From the NCBI GenBank assembly GCA_024227565.1, contig JAAEUE010000259.1, positions 1 to 61,585 of the forward strand: a stretch of DNA of 61,585 bases, read 5' to 3'. Each line of letters starts with the position of its first letter. Position 1 is the stretch's first letter. Below are positions 34,885 to 44,561 of this stretch, in pieces. The notes under the pieces were generated by a model. It searched no databases. It was not told where the DNA came from and saw only the letters and a program-made list of their open reading frames with translations. The stretch is from Alphaproteobacteria bacterium (GTDB taxonomy: Bacteria; Pseudomonadota; Alphaproteobacteria; Rhizobiales; CAJQND01). A program made the position numbers and the translations under genes.

Positions 34885-36425
34885 TCCGAACGGTCTGGTT
34901 GTGCAGGCGCCATGTAGGGGAGCCGCGCCCGCGCCTTGGTGTCTGCCGCGCCTGCATTGCGCACATAGCGCTGATTGTCGTCCGCACGCACGATGTTGAC
35001 GTAGGTGGGCTCACCGCCAGTGGCGTTGTGCACCAGCAGCCTGCGCTTCTGGCTGTCGATGATCACCTCCCTCAAGCTGTCCGGATCGAAGCCGTCAAAT
35101 AAGATAGCCTCCAGCTCAGCGCGCTTGTGTTGATGATCGTCCCGGTCAGCGAGGTTATTCACCTCCAGCGGGTCCTGATCCAAGTTGTAGAGCAAGGTGT
35201 CCACCCCTTCGATCCACATCAATTTGTAAGGCCCCTTCTTGACCATGCGGCTCGGGCCGGTGGAGCCGTCGGCGGCGAACTCTGAAATCACCACATCGCT
35301 CATGGCACCCGTGTCACCCGTCAGGGCCGGCACCAGCGACGTGCCGTGAATGGGGGCAGCGTAATTGCCGAAAGGCCCGCCCTCTCCCGCATCCAGCATG
35401 GTGGGCATCAGATCGATCAACGACACGTTCTGCTTCACCCGGCCCGGTGCCCAGCGCTCCGGGTTTCGGATGATCAGGGGAACTTTGGCCGCCCATTCGA
35501 AGAAGTGCTGCTTGAACCACATGCCCCGCTCGCCCATCATCTCGCCGTGGTCGGCTGTGAAGATGAGGATGGTATTGTCTGCAAGGCCCGTCTTCTCCAA
35601 AACCTCAAGCAGCTGGCCCACCTTCTCATCGATGTAGGAGATCATGCCGTAATAGCCGTGCCGCGCGGTGCGGCGGTGCTCATCGGTGACGGTGAACTGA
35701 TGGCGCGCCTGGCAATAGTGCAGGTTGCGGCTCAGATGATCCATCTCGTCAAGCCCGAGCGGAGCCACCGCAGGCAGCTCGATGTCGTCATGATCGTAAA
35801 GGTCCCAGTACTCCTGCCCAATCACAAACGGTGAATGGGGACTAGTGAACGAGACGGTGAGCATAAACGGCTTGTCGTCCCCCTTGCGGGCCATGTCGTA
35901 CAAAGCCTGGAGGCCGTGGTAGGCCACCTCGTCATCATAGTCCATTTGCAAGGAACGCACGCATGGGCCGGACTCGATGATAGGCGCCATCGTCAAATTT
36001 GTGGGCCGGTGTTCGCGCCCCTTGGACCAATCCACAGACCAGGCAAAGTTGGCCGGATAAATCTCGGTGGTGTGGCGCTTCTCATAGCCGTGAAACTGGT
36101 CTGCCCCCACAAAATGCATCTTGCCGGAAAGCTCCACCCGGTAGTCCAGTGTTCTGAGATAGTGGGCGAACGTCGGGATGTCGGCGTGAAACTCCGAGGC
36201 ATTGTCATACATCCCGATGGAAAACGGCAGCATGCCTGCGTGCATGGAGGCCCGTGAAGGCGCGCACATGGGCAGGTTGCAATAGCAGTTCTCGAACACC
36301 ACGCCGTCTGCAGCCAACCGGTCTATGTTGGGCGCCTTCACGGTCGAGTTGCCATAGACGGCAAGGGCGTTGGCGGCCATCTGGTCGGCTTGAATGAGGA
36401 GTATATTGGGTCTGCTTGAGGCCAT
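34881..36425 (-). CDS. Sulfatase (formylglycine-dependent)
   Basis: 514 residues from the ATG at 36425. The formylglycine motif is CAPSR (C54-R58), the first metal Asp lies in IQADQMA, and the later metal ligands lie in FTADHGEMMGERGMWFKQ. No signal peptide is seen, so a cytoplasmic or choline-sulfatase-like enzyme is possible. It would remove sulfate from a sulfate ester, not from a sulfonate. It is 74 nt downstream of the TctC gene on the same strand, suggesting that the imported compound is sulfated. An upstream start at 36452 is also possible. Confidence 0.85.
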   Translation of the reverse strand: MASSRPNILLIQADQMAANALAVYGNSTVKAPNIDRLAADGVVFENCYCNLPMCAPSRASMHAGMLPFSIGMYDNASEFHADIPTFAHYLRTLDYRVELSGKMHFVGADQFHGYEKRHTTEIYPANFAWSVDWSKGREHRPTNLTMAPIIESGPCVRSLQMDYDDEVAYHGLQALYDMARKGDDKPFMLTVSFTSPHSPFVIGQEYWDLYDHDDIELPAVAPLGLDEMDHLSRNLHYCQARHQFTVTDEHRRTARHGYYGMISYIDEKVGQLLEVLEKTGLADNTILIFTADHGEMMGERGMWFKQHFFEWAAKVPLIIRNPERWAPGRVKQNVSLIDLMPTMLDAGEGGPFGNYAAPIHGTSLVPALTGDTGAMSDVVISEFAADGSTGPSRMVKKGPYKLMWIEGVDTLLYNLDQDPLEVNNLADRDDHQHKRAELEAILFDGFDPDSLREVIIDSQKRRLLVHNATGGEPTYVNIVRADDNQRYVRNAGAADTKARARLPYMAPAQPDRSD

Positions 36426-36513
36426 GTCACCGGCTCCAATTAAGGGTCTCACAAAAGGAAAAAAGCAGGCGGCGCCTCATCACATGGCGGCCGCCCGCAT
36501 AGGCGCACTCAGC

Positions 36514-37500
36514 CTATTTCACTTCGATCCCGAGTTTCACCACCACGTCCCGGAAGGTCTCATACTGGCCCTTCACAAAGGCTTTGGTGTCTTCAGGATT
36601 GCGAATGTCTGGAATTGAGCCCAGGCCCTTGATGAGCTTGTTGAAGGCCTTGTCGGTTTTCAACTCGGCAAGGGTTGCGATCCATTTGTCGGCCGCCGCC
36701 TTGTTCATGCCGGGAGGACCGAAGATACCGCTCCAGCCGATGATGGCCTCCATTTCCGGATAGCCCAACTCTTTCACGGTTGGAACGTCTGGAACCGCGG
36801 AAAACCGCTCACCTGTTGTGATCGCCAACGGAATGGCTTGTCCGGACTGGATGGCGCCGATCACGCCGGAAAGGTTTTGCCAAAGGAAATCCACATGGCC
36901 GCCAACCAACGCCGCACGCGCCTTGCCGCCGCCCTTGTAGGGAACATGGGTGAGCTTGCTGCCATCCACGCCCATCTTGTCAGCCATAACCAACGAGGCC
37001 AGATGCAACAGCGTGCCCACGCCGGCCGATGAATAGGAGAGCGAGGTGCCCGATTTCAGCGCCGCCTCAAAGTCTTTGAAATTTTTGTAGGGCGAATCCT
37101 TCTTGACCACGAGCACGAATGGATTGCGCTCTGTGAGACCTAAGAAGGTGAACTCGTCCCACTTGTAGGGGATCTTCGGGTTCATGGCTGGAACGCCCGC
37201 TTGCGAGCCCACCCGGGCCGACAGAAGGGTGTATCCATCCTTCTTGCCCTTGGCGACGAAGGTGGAGCCGACCACACCTGCCGCGCCGGTTTTGTTGATG
37301 ACCAGCACAGCCTGCTTCAGATAGGCCGGCGCGGCACCGGCCACGATGCGCGCATGAAGGTCAGAGGCACCGCCTGGGCCATAGGGGGCCACCAGGGTGA
37401 TCGGTTTTGACGGATAGTCAGCAGCCTGACTGAGCACAGCCGTCATGGGCAGGCTGATCAGGGCAGCCGCACCTGCGGCTAATTTCAGGAACTTGTTCAT
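36514..37500 (-). CDS. Tripartite tricarboxylate transporter binding protein (TctC/Bug family)
   Basis: 328 residues with a signal peptide (MNKFLKLAAGAAALISLPM to about residue 26, SQAADYPS). The Bug-family pattern PITLVAPYGPGGASD opens the mature protein. It captures a carboxylate in the periplasm for TctAB. The start at 37500 is chosen because it begins the signal peptide; a 123-nt upstream extension is unlikely. It is divergent from the ROK regulator, while tctB and tctA follow that regulator. Confidence 0.92.
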   Translation of the reverse strand: MNKFLKLAAGAAALISLPMTAVLSQAADYPSKPITLVAPYGPGGASDLHARIVAGAAPAYLKQAVLVINKTGAAGVVGSTFVAKGKKDGYTLLSARVGSQAGVPAMNPKIPYKWDEFTFLGLTERNPFVLVVKKDSPYKNFKDFEAALKSGTSLSYSSAGVGTLLHLASLVMADKMGVDGSKLTHVPYKGGGKARAALVGGHVDFLWQNLSGVIGAIQSGQAIPLAITTGERFSAVPDVPTVKELGYPEMEAIIGWSGIFGPPGMNKAAADKWIATLAELKTDKAFNKLIKGLGSIPDIRNPEDTKAFVKGQYETFRDVVVKLGIEVK

Positions 37501-37597
37501 TTGCACGTTTCTCCCACTTGGATCCAGGCTTCCGGCCTTGGTCACCACCAGGTTTTCGTCTGGAAGATCGAATTTTGCCGGTTCAGCGAATTGGAAC

Positions 37598-37647
37598 TTG
37601 ACACAAACAAGCTCTATGTTCAATAGTTAATTACAGTAAACAATTAA
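37598..37647. promoter_or_regulatory. Divergent promoter/operator region of the TctC and ROK genes
   Basis: On the plus strand TTGACA (37598-37603) is spaced 17 nt from CAATAG, a possible promoter for the ROK operon. Overlapping it, TTAATT (37627-37632) faces AATTAA (37642-37647) over 9 nt. This AT-rich dyad suits a ROK/NagC-type regulator. No experiment supports it. Confidence 0.4.
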
Positions 37648-37667
37648 TAGAAAATGGCAGATCACCC

Positions 37668-38867
37668 ATGATCGGAGGCTCAGCAACGGAACTCAGACGG
37701 CGCAACAGAGACCTGGTCTTGCGCGCCATCGCGTCTGAGAGCTCAGTGTCGCGCAGCCTGATCGCCCGCCAAACCGGCCTCACCGGCGCCGCCATCTCGC
37801 GCATCACGCGGGAATTGATTGATGCGCGCCTGGTGAAGGAAGGCGACAGCATCGAAACCAAGGGCCAGGTCGGGCGCCGCAACATTTGCCTTGAGCTTGA
37901 TGACCGGGGCGCCTTCATCCTCGCCATCGCCCTCACCGCCAACGTCAAATCCGTGGCCATTGCCAACAGCCGCGGCGACATCATTGCCGAACGTGTGCTG
38001 GAGGAGCTGGCACAGGAGGATCCAGATCTGGTCATTGCCGAAATTTGCAAGGCGGCCAAGGCGCTGATCGCATCCACCCCCTTCGACCACACGCGCCTGG
38101 TTGGCTGCGGTGTTTCGGTGGCCGGTGTCACCGACCCTGAAACCGGCATGCTGATTGTCTCTGAGCCGCTTGGCTGGAGCAATGTTCCGCTGGGGGATGC
38201 ATTTTTGCAAGCACTTGGTCTGCCGGTGCGCATCGAGCGCAGGCCCGTGGCCTTGTTGACCGCGGAAATGTGGCGCGGCGCAGCGCGGGGCTTGAACAAT
38301 GTTGTGTTGATCAACAACGGCTTGTGGCTGGGCGGCTGCGTGGTTGCCGATGGGCGCATGCTTGAAGGCCCGTCCAACACCGTCGGCCAAATCGCTCATC
38401 TATCGGTTGGCGGCAACACCACGCCTTGCGCCTGCGGGCGCCGGGGCTGTCTGGACGCTACCGCTTCAGGCATCTCCATTGTTGAGGCTTTGCAATCGGT
38501 AACCATCCCAGGGGCCGGCCCAGGCGAAGATCGCGGCAGCCGCCTGCGCAGCCTGGCGCGCTACCGGAGCACTGATTTGCCTGAGGTTCAAGACGCGTTC
38601 CGGCAGGCCGGGCGCAATATGGGCCATGCAGTGGATGGGATGTTCGCCTTGCTTGACCCGGAACTGGTTTTGTTGGCGGGCGAAACCTCCCGCCACCCTG
38701 CCTTCCTGGAAGGGGTGCGGGACACGCTTGGCGCCTTGCGCCCGGGCGAAGACGACTGGCCGGTCAGGGTCAGTGAAATCCGAAGCGACCAATCAGCGGT
38801 GTGGATCGGACTGGACGCGTTCGTGTTCTCCCACACCCTGAACATCGAACAACTGATGGCCGCTTAA
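37668..38867 (+). CDS. ROK-family transcriptional regulator
   Basis: 399 residues. A MarR-like winged helix (VSRSLIARQTGLTGAAISRI, split as VSRSLIARQTGLTG and AAISRITREL) is followed by a ROK sugar-kinase-like domain. The ROK zinc motif CACGRRGCLDATASG is visible near residue 250. ROK regulators bind sugars or sugar derivatives, which hints at the substrate class of this locus. It starts an operon with tctB (12 nt), tctA (11 nt), the metallophosphoesterase (7 nt) and the dehydratase. Confidence 0.9.
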   Translation: MIGGSATELRRRNRDLVLRAIASESSVSRSLIARQTGLTGAAISRITRELIDARLVKEGDSIETKGQVGRRNICLELDDRGAFILAIALTANVKSVAIANSRGDIIAERVLEELAQEDPDLVIAEICKAAKALIASTPFDHTRLVGCGVSVAGVTDPETGMLIVSEPLGWSNVPLGDAFLQALGLPVRIERRPVALLTAEMWRGAARGLNNVVLINNGLWLGGCVVADGRMLEGPSNTVGQIAHLSVGGNTTPCACGRRGCLDATASGISIVEALQSVTIPGAGPGEDRGSRLRSLARYRSTDLPEVQDAFRQAGRNMGHAVDGMFALLDPELVLLAGETSRHPAFLEGVRDTLGALRPGEDDWPVRVSEIRSDQSAVWIGLDAFVFSHTLNIEQLMAA

Positions 38868-38879
38868 GCCTAGAGGGAG

Positions 38880-39392
38880 ATGGAGAAGATGCGCGACTGG
38901 CTCAACCCGAATGCAATTACCGGGGCTCTCTATCTGATCTTGGGTTTGTTCGTTGTGTTTGTGCTCATCCCAATCGGCGTTGACGAGCCGAGCAACGTCG
39001 AGTTTGCGGTGCTCGCACCCTCCTATTGGCCACGGATCATCTGCCTCGTGCTGGCCGCGCTCGGGCTTGGCATGCTGGTTCGCACCTGGCTGAGCTTGCG
39101 CAGCGGTGTGCCTGAGGAAACCGATGAAGAGAACAAGATTTCCGAGATGGTGTTCTGGCGGGCTGGGCTGGTCATCGCCGGTTCCTTCGTGCTGTACGCC
39201 GTTTTGGAAACCTTGGGCTTTGTGCTCGCTGGAACCATTGCCCTGGCGCTGTTGATGTTGCTGGCCGGCGAGCGGCGTCCGCTTCATGTGGGCTTGATCT
39301 CCGTGGGCATTCCGCTGCTGCTCTATCTGTTCTTCACCAAAGCCGCCAGCATTCCCATTCCCGCCGGCATTCTTGAACCCATACTGGTGTGA
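38880..39392 (+). CDS. Tripartite tricarboxylate transporter small permease TctB
   Basis: 170 residues with about four hydrophobic helices and the TctB-typical charged hinge. The start is ambiguous between the ATGs at 38880 and 38889; AGGGAG sits better for the second. It pairs with TctA in the inner membrane and lies between the ROK and tctA genes. Confidence 0.85.
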   Translation: MEKMRDWLNPNAITGALYLILGLFVVFVLIPIGVDEPSNVEFAVLAPSYWPRIICLVLAALGLGMLVRTWLSLRSGVPEETDEENKISEMVFWRAGLVIAGSFVLYAVLETLGFVLAGTIALALLMLLAGERRPLHVGLISVGIPLLLYLFFTKAASIPIPAGILEPILV

Positions 39393-39403
39393 GGACCTGA
39401 GCC

Positions 39404-40894
39404 ATGTTCGATACCATCCTCAACGCCTTCGTGTTGTTCGCCACATTCGAGAACGCCATCGCGCTGTTCGTCGGTGTGATCTTCGGGGTCATCATGGGGG
39501 CAATCCCCGGCATGACCACGCCCATGGGCGTTGCGCTCGCCTTGCCGTTCACCTTCACCATGCAGCCGGTCACCGGCATCCTGCTTCTGCTGGGCGTCTA
39601 CAAAGGCGGCCTTTACGGCGGCTCGATCACGGCCATCCTGATCAACGCACCAGGCACACCGGCAGCCTCCTGCACCGGCCTGGACGGCTACCCCCTTGCC
39701 AAGAAGGGCGAGGCCCGCCGCGCCCTCGACATGGCGCTCTACGCCTCGTGCACCGCCGACTTCATCTCCAATCTCTCTTTGATCTTCTTTGCCGGCATCC
39801 TGGCCAGCTTTGCCTTGCGCTTCGGTCCGCCCGAGTTCTTCACCCTCATCGTGTTTTCGCTCACCATCATCGCCGGGGTTTCCGGCGATGACCTTCTGAA
39901 AGGCCTTGGTTCGGCCTGCCTCGGGCTTGTTCTGGCGACCATCGGGCTGGATCTGATCTACGGCTCGAACCGCTTCATCTTCGGTGAGTACCAGCTGATG
40001 AGCGGGCTCAACTTCATTCCTGTCCTGATCGGCCTGTTTGCGCTGCCTGAGGTGTTCAGCTTCTTTGCCACAAAGACCAAACCGCACGAAATCTCCGCCT
40101 TGGCCGGATTGTCGGCTAGTTTCAAGGACTACAAGAACAACCTGAAGAGCATTGTTCGCGGCAGCTTGATCGGGGTCATGCTGGGTGCCATTCCGGGCAT
40201 TGGCGGCGCACCGGCAGCGTTCCTGTCCTACAGCGAAGCCAGGCGCACTTCGCCCAACGGCAAGAACTTCGGCAAGGGCGAGCTGGAAGGCGTGGCGGCG
40301 GCCGAAGCCGGCAACAACGGCGTGGCGGGCGCAACCCTCATCCCACTTTTGGCATTGGGCGTTCCGGGCGACATCATCACCGCGATCATATTGGGCGCCT
40401 TCATGATCCATGGGCTGCGTCCTGGGCCACTTCTGTTCCAGGACAACATCGACCTCATCTACGCCCTCTTCATGGGCATCATGCTGAGCTCAGCCTATCT
40501 GTTTATCGTGGGCAAAGTGTCGATCCGAGCCATTGCCAAAATCGCAGACGTACCCCACCGCATCCTCTTCCCGGTGGTGCTGGTGCTCTGCGTCTTCGGC
40601 GCCTATGCCATCAACAACACGATCTTCGACGTGCTGGTGATGTTCATCATGGGCATCGTGGGTTACGGCATGCGCCTGCTCGGCATCCCGGCGGCACCGT
40701 TCCTGATCGCCTTCATTCTGGGGCCGCTTTTGGAGGACAACTTCCGCCAGGCGCTCCTGCTGGGTAAGGGCGATCTCACGATCTTCGTGCGCAGCTACAT
40801 CACCTGGTTCTTCTGGGGCCTCACCTCACTCACCGTGGGCGCCATGGTTTACCAGCGCACATCGGGGAAAAAGAACATGCTGGCAGGAGGCTAA
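39404..40894 (+). CDS. Tripartite tricarboxylate transporter large permease TctA
   Basis: 496 residues with about twelve helices. The family landmark GAIPGMTTPMGVALALPFTF near the N-terminus and its repeat GAIPGIGGAPAAFLSYSEA in the second half are both present. TctA carries the substrate with Na+ or H+. It forms one transporter with TctB (11 nt upstream) and the divergent TctC. Confidence 0.95.
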   Translation: MFDTILNAFVLFATFENAIALFVGVIFGVIMGAIPGMTTPMGVALALPFTFTMQPVTGILLLLGVYKGGLYGGSITAILINAPGTPAASCTGLDGYPLAKKGEARRALDMALYASCTADFISNLSLIFFAGILASFALRFGPPEFFTLIVFSLTIIAGVSGDDLLKGLGSACLGLVLATIGLDLIYGSNRFIFGEYQLMSGLNFIPVLIGLFALPEVFSFFATKTKPHEISALAGLSASFKDYKNNLKSIVRGSLIGVMLGAIPGIGGAPAAFLSYSEARRTSPNGKNFGKGELEGVAAAEAGNNGVAGATLIPLLALGVPGDIITAIILGAFMIHGLRPGPLLFQDNIDLIYALFMGIMLSSAYLFIVGKVSIRAIAKIADVPHRILFPVVLVLCVFGAYAINNTIFDVLVMFIMGIVGYGMRLLGIPAAPFLIAFILGPLLEDNFRQALLLGKGDLTIFVRSYITWFFWGLTSLTVGAMVYQRTSGKKNMLAGG

Positions 40895-40901
40895 TCAGAA
40901 C

Positions 40902-42662
40902 ATGGCGCAAGACGAGTTGTTGTTCACCTTCGCGATTATCACGGACACGCACATCCGCCCGCCGGGCAGCGACCAGTCCTCGCCGTTCCCCGTAAACGAT
41001 CTGGCCAACGGCCGCGCCCGCTACGCCGCCGCCGCCATTGCCCGCCACCAGCCGGCCTTCACCATTCATCTGGGCGACATGGTGCACCCGCTTCCTCATC
41101 TGCCAACCTATGGGGCGGCGGCTGAGGAAGCGTTGCGCATCTTTGCACCGCTTGGCGAAAACCTGCACTTCGTTCCCGGCAATCACGACATTGGCGACAA
41201 GCCAATGGCAGGCTCGCCGGCAGGGCCGGTGTCCGCCGAAACCGAAAGCCTCTACGGCCAGTTCTTCGGTAGCTCGTATTACAGCTTCACCCATGACGAC
41301 ACGCGCATCATCGTGATCAACTCATCCCTCGCCGGATCGGGCAGCCCATTGGAGGCGGCGCAGAAAAGGTGGCTTGAAACAGAACTGGCAAACGAACCCG
41401 GCAAGCGAACCCTCCTGTTCTCCCACTACCCGCCGTTCATTGATCATCCAGGCGAGCCACTGCACTACGACAATTACGAGGCCGCAAGCCGGGCCTGGCT
41501 GTTGGATCTGGTGCGCCGGCACGAAATCGAGGCGGTCTTTTCCGGTCACGTCCACCAGTTCTTCTTCAACCGGATCAACGCCACACAGCTTTATTGCCTG
41601 CCGCCCACCAGTTTCATCCGCCAAGACTACAGCGAGCTCTACCGGGTTGATCCCGCACCGGAGTTTGGCCGCAATGATGCGGGCAAATTCAGCTATGCCC
41701 TGGTCGATGTGTACCGTGATGGTCACAAGCTCAGGATCATCCCCACCGACGGCGAAGGCCTGGATGAAGGCGAAGCCCTGAGTGCGCCGGATCCCGTTCC
41801 GGCCCGGCCCGGCGGCGTGCCGCTTACCGTTCACATGCGCCAGGCCTGGGCCCGCTCAACAGACCTGCCCTATAACGGGCCCATGGAAGAATTTGGCCGC
41901 AAACGCGCCCGCGACGACTATTGCCTGCTGCGCCTCTGGCAAATGGGCATCTCCAGGGTCCGTGTCCCACTGGCAGATCTGCTCGACCCCGACTATGGGC
42001 AACGGGTGCATGAATTCGCCGCATCCGGCATCAGGTTCAGCTTTTTCACCGCCGGCGTTCCCAGCGCCGAGCAGTGGCAGGCCTGCCTGGACAATGCTTC
42101 GTTCATCGACAGCGTGGAGTTCGTCTCCGGCACCAGCGACCTCTCCGACATTGCAGACGATCTGGCGGCCTTTGAGGGGCCAGGCGCATTGCCGGTTCAT
42201 CTCGGCAAGTTCCATTCCTCGGCGCATGAGCCGGCCAGTGGTTCGAAGTTCGCCCACAGCGTCAGCCCCGGGTTCAAATGGGATGACCGGGAAAATGTGG
42301 CAGCAGCCCTGAAGCGCTGTGATCCCAAGGGCACCGTCAAAGGCGCGGCCTTCCAGATCAATTTGGACGACGACCTGGCAGGCAGCCTGGCAGCGCTGGA
42401 TGCATGGGGCGCAGCGACCGGGCTGCACATCGCGGCGATCATCAAACTCGCAGCGCGCAATCCGGCCATCGCAAACTTTGACGATGAGATCATCGCCGCT
42501 CGTCTTGAGCAGGCGCTCGGCGCGCTGGGCTCTTTGCAGAACGTCTCTCTCCAGGTGGATACCTACGCGGACATCGACCGCGGCTATCACCCCCGCAACG
42601 GCTTGATCGACCGGCGTTCAAACCTGCGCCTGGCCGGGCGCCGCATAGCGGCTTTCGTTTGA
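40902..42662 (+). CDS. Two-domain metallophosphoesterase
   Basis: 586 residues. The first half (about 1-280) is a calcineurin-like phosphoesterase with a full metal set: D15/H17 in ITDTHIRP, D59 in LGDMVH, N94-H95 in GNHDIGD, H175 in SHYPPF, and H216/H218 in GHVHQFF. The second half (about 300-586) is a separate domain that I do not recognise, with alternating helix-strand character that could be a TIM barrel. No signal peptide is seen. It follows tctA by 7 nt, so it probably acts on the imported compound. The natural substrate is unknown. Confidence 0.8.
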   Translation: MAQDELLFTFAIITDTHIRPPGSDQSSPFPVNDLANGRARYAAAAIARHQPAFTIHLGDMVHPLPHLPTYGAAAEEALRIFAPLGENLHFVPGNHDIGDKPMAGSPAGPVSAETESLYGQFFGSSYYSFTHDDTRIIVINSSLAGSGSPLEAAQKRWLETELANEPGKRTLLFSHYPPFIDHPGEPLHYDNYEAASRAWLLDLVRRHEIEAVFSGHVHQFFFNRINATQLYCLPPTSFIRQDYSELYRVDPAPEFGRNDAGKFSYALVDVYRDGHKLRIIPTDGEGLDEGEALSAPDPVPARPGGVPLTVHMRQAWARSTDLPYNGPMEEFGRKRARDDYCLLRLWQMGISRVRVPLADLLDPDYGQRVHEFAASGIRFSFFTAGVPSAEQWQACLDNASFIDSVEFVSGTSDLSDIADDLAAFEGPGALPVHLGKFHSSAHEPASGSKFAHSVSPGFKWDDRENVAAALKRCDPKGTVKGAAFQINLDDDLAGSLAALDAWGAATGLHIAAIIKLAARNPAIANFDDEIIAARLEQALGALGSLQNVSLQVDTYADIDRGYHPRNGLIDRRSNLRLAGRRIAAFV

Positions 42663-42721
42663 ACCTGGCGGCAACAATGCTCTAAGGTTGGAGGCCCCAC
42701 CAACCACACCTCCTAAGGCAC

Positions 42722-44470
42722 ATGCCCAAAAACAAGCCCAACGCAAAATCCCCCGACACCCTGCGCAGCGCCCGCTGGTTTGCGCCCGATGATCTGAGAA
42801 GCTTCGGCCACCGCTCCCGCGCCATGCAAATGGGCTACAGCCGCGATGACTGGGAGGGCAAGCCCATCATCGCCATCCTCAACACCTGGTCCGACATCAA
42901 CCCCTGCCATGCTCATTTCCGCCTCAGGGCAGAGGACGTGAAGAAGGGGATCTATCAGGCCGGCGGCTTCCCCATCGAGCTGCCCGCACTTTCCCTGTCG
43001 GAGAACTTCGTCAAACCCACCACCATGCTCTACCGCAACATGCTGGCCATGGAGGCCGAAGAGCTCATTCGTTCGCACCCGGTGGATGGGGCCGTTTTGA
43101 TGGGCGGTTGCGACAAGACCACACCGGGCCTGGTGATGGGCGCCGTCAGCGCCGGGCTGCCCTTCATCTTCCTGCCCGCCGGCCCCATGCTGCGCGGCAA
43201 TTGGGCGGGCCACACCCTGGGCAGCGGATCCGATGCCTGGAAATTCTGGGATGAACGGCGCGCCGGCACCATCAGCGACGACGAATGGACCGGCGTGGAA
43301 GGCGGCATCGCCCGCTCGTACGGCCACTGCATGACCATGGGCACCGCCAGCACCATGACGGCGATCGCCGAAGCCCTCGGCCTGACCCTGCCGGGCGCCA
43401 GCTCCATCCCTGCCGCCGACGCCAACCACATGCGCATGGCGGCAAACTGCGGCCGGCGCTGCGTTGAGATGGTGTGGGAGGATTTGACACCGGACCAGAT
43501 TCTCACGCCCGCCGCGGTTCAGAACGCCACCTCTGTTGCCATGGCGACCGGCTGTTCCACCAACGCAGTCATCCATCTCATCGCCATTGCCCGGCGCGCC
43601 GGCGTTGAGATCTCGCTGGACGATCTGGATCAGGCCGGCCGGTCCATCCCGGTCATCGCCAACATCCGCCCCAGCGGCAAAGACTATCTGATGGAGGATT
43701 TCTTCTATGCCGGCGGCTTGCGCGCGCTCATGAACAACATGGCGGGCGAGCTCGATGGCGACTGCCTCACCGTCAACGGCGCAAGCCTGGGCGCGAACAT
43801 CAAGGACGCCAAAACGTTCAACGAGGATGTGATCCGCAGTGCGGACAACCCGGTCTATCCGGAAGGCTCGCTCGCCGTGCTCACCGGCAACCTGGCGCCG
43901 GACGGGGCGGTGATCAAACCGTGCGCCTGCGACCCGAAGTTCCTGCAGCATGAAGGCCCTGCCCTGGTGTTCGACAGCTACCCGGAGATGAAGGCGGCGG
44001 TGGAGGATGAGGACCTGGACGTAACGCCGGACCATGTTCTGGTGTTCCGGGGCGCCGGGCCCATTGGCGGGCCGGGCATGCCCGAATGGGGCATGCTGCC
44101 GATCCCGGTGAAGCTCCTCAAACAAGGGGTGCGCGACATGCTGCGCCTGTCCGATGCCCGCATGAGCGGCACCAGCTATGGCGCCTGCGTTCTGCATGCC
44201 GCCCCGGAAGCTGCGGTGGGCGGCCCCCTGGCGCTGCTCAAAACCGGCGACATCGTGAAGGTGGACGTGCCGGCCCGCAGCCTCAACATGTTGGTGAGCG
44301 AGGAGGAACTGGAAGCCCGCCGTGCCGGGTGGACCCCGCCAGACCCCAAAGCCGGACGCGGCTATGGCTGGATGTTCGCCCAGCACATCTCGCAAGCCGA
44401 CAAGGGCTGCGACTTCGACTTTCTGGAAACCGCCTTCGGCGCTTCGGCGGGTGAGCCTGACATATTCTGA
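42722..44470 (+). CDS. IlvD/Edd-family sugar-acid dehydratase
   Basis: 582 residues. The three iron-sulfur Cys are visible: C62 in NPCHAHF, C130 in GGCDKTTPG and C203 in GHCMTMGTAST. The pattern fits the [2Fe-2S] arabonate/xylonate/fuconate dehydratase branch rather than the [4Fe-4S] IlvD or Edd branch. It removes water from an aldonate to give a 2-keto-3-deoxy acid. It is the last gene of the ROK-TctBA operon (59 nt after the phosphoesterase). The sugar is not identifiable. No aldolase is present in the locus. Confidence 0.85.
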   Translation: MPKNKPNAKSPDTLRSARWFAPDDLRSFGHRSRAMQMGYSRDDWEGKPIIAILNTWSDINPCHAHFRLRAEDVKKGIYQAGGFPIELPALSLSENFVKPTTMLYRNMLAMEAEELIRSHPVDGAVLMGGCDKTTPGLVMGAVSAGLPFIFLPAGPMLRGNWAGHTLGSGSDAWKFWDERRAGTISDDEWTGVEGGIARSYGHCMTMGTASTMTAIAEALGLTLPGASSIPAADANHMRMAANCGRRCVEMVWEDLTPDQILTPAAVQNATSVAMATGCSTNAVIHLIAIARRAGVEISLDDLDQAGRSIPVIANIRPSGKDYLMEDFFYAGGLRALMNNMAGELDGDCLTVNGASLGANIKDAKTFNEDVIRSADNPVYPEGSLAVLTGNLAPDGAVIKPCACDPKFLQHEGPALVFDSYPEMKAAVEDEDLDVTPDHVLVFRGAGPIGGPGMPEWGMLPIPVKLLKQGVRDMLRLSDARMSGTSYGACVLHAAPEAAVGGPLALLKTGDIVKVDVPARSLNMLVSEEELEARRAGWTPPDPKAGRGYGWMFAQHISQADKGCDFDFLETAFGASAGEPDIF

Positions 44471-44561
44471 AACCACCAAGCTTGTAGCCTGACAGGCCGC
44501 AAAAAATGTACAGAATCTCGAAACAAGTCTATTAGTGGCGTTCCCATTCCGTGTGGGGCCG

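Noticed and set aside
42722..44470. Sulfoquinovose (sulfo-Entner-Doudoroff) dehydratase
   Set aside because: Tempting because suyAB would use its product, but no sulfoquinovosidase, lactonase or aldolase gene is nearby and the [2Fe-2S] pattern is common to many aldonate dehydratases.
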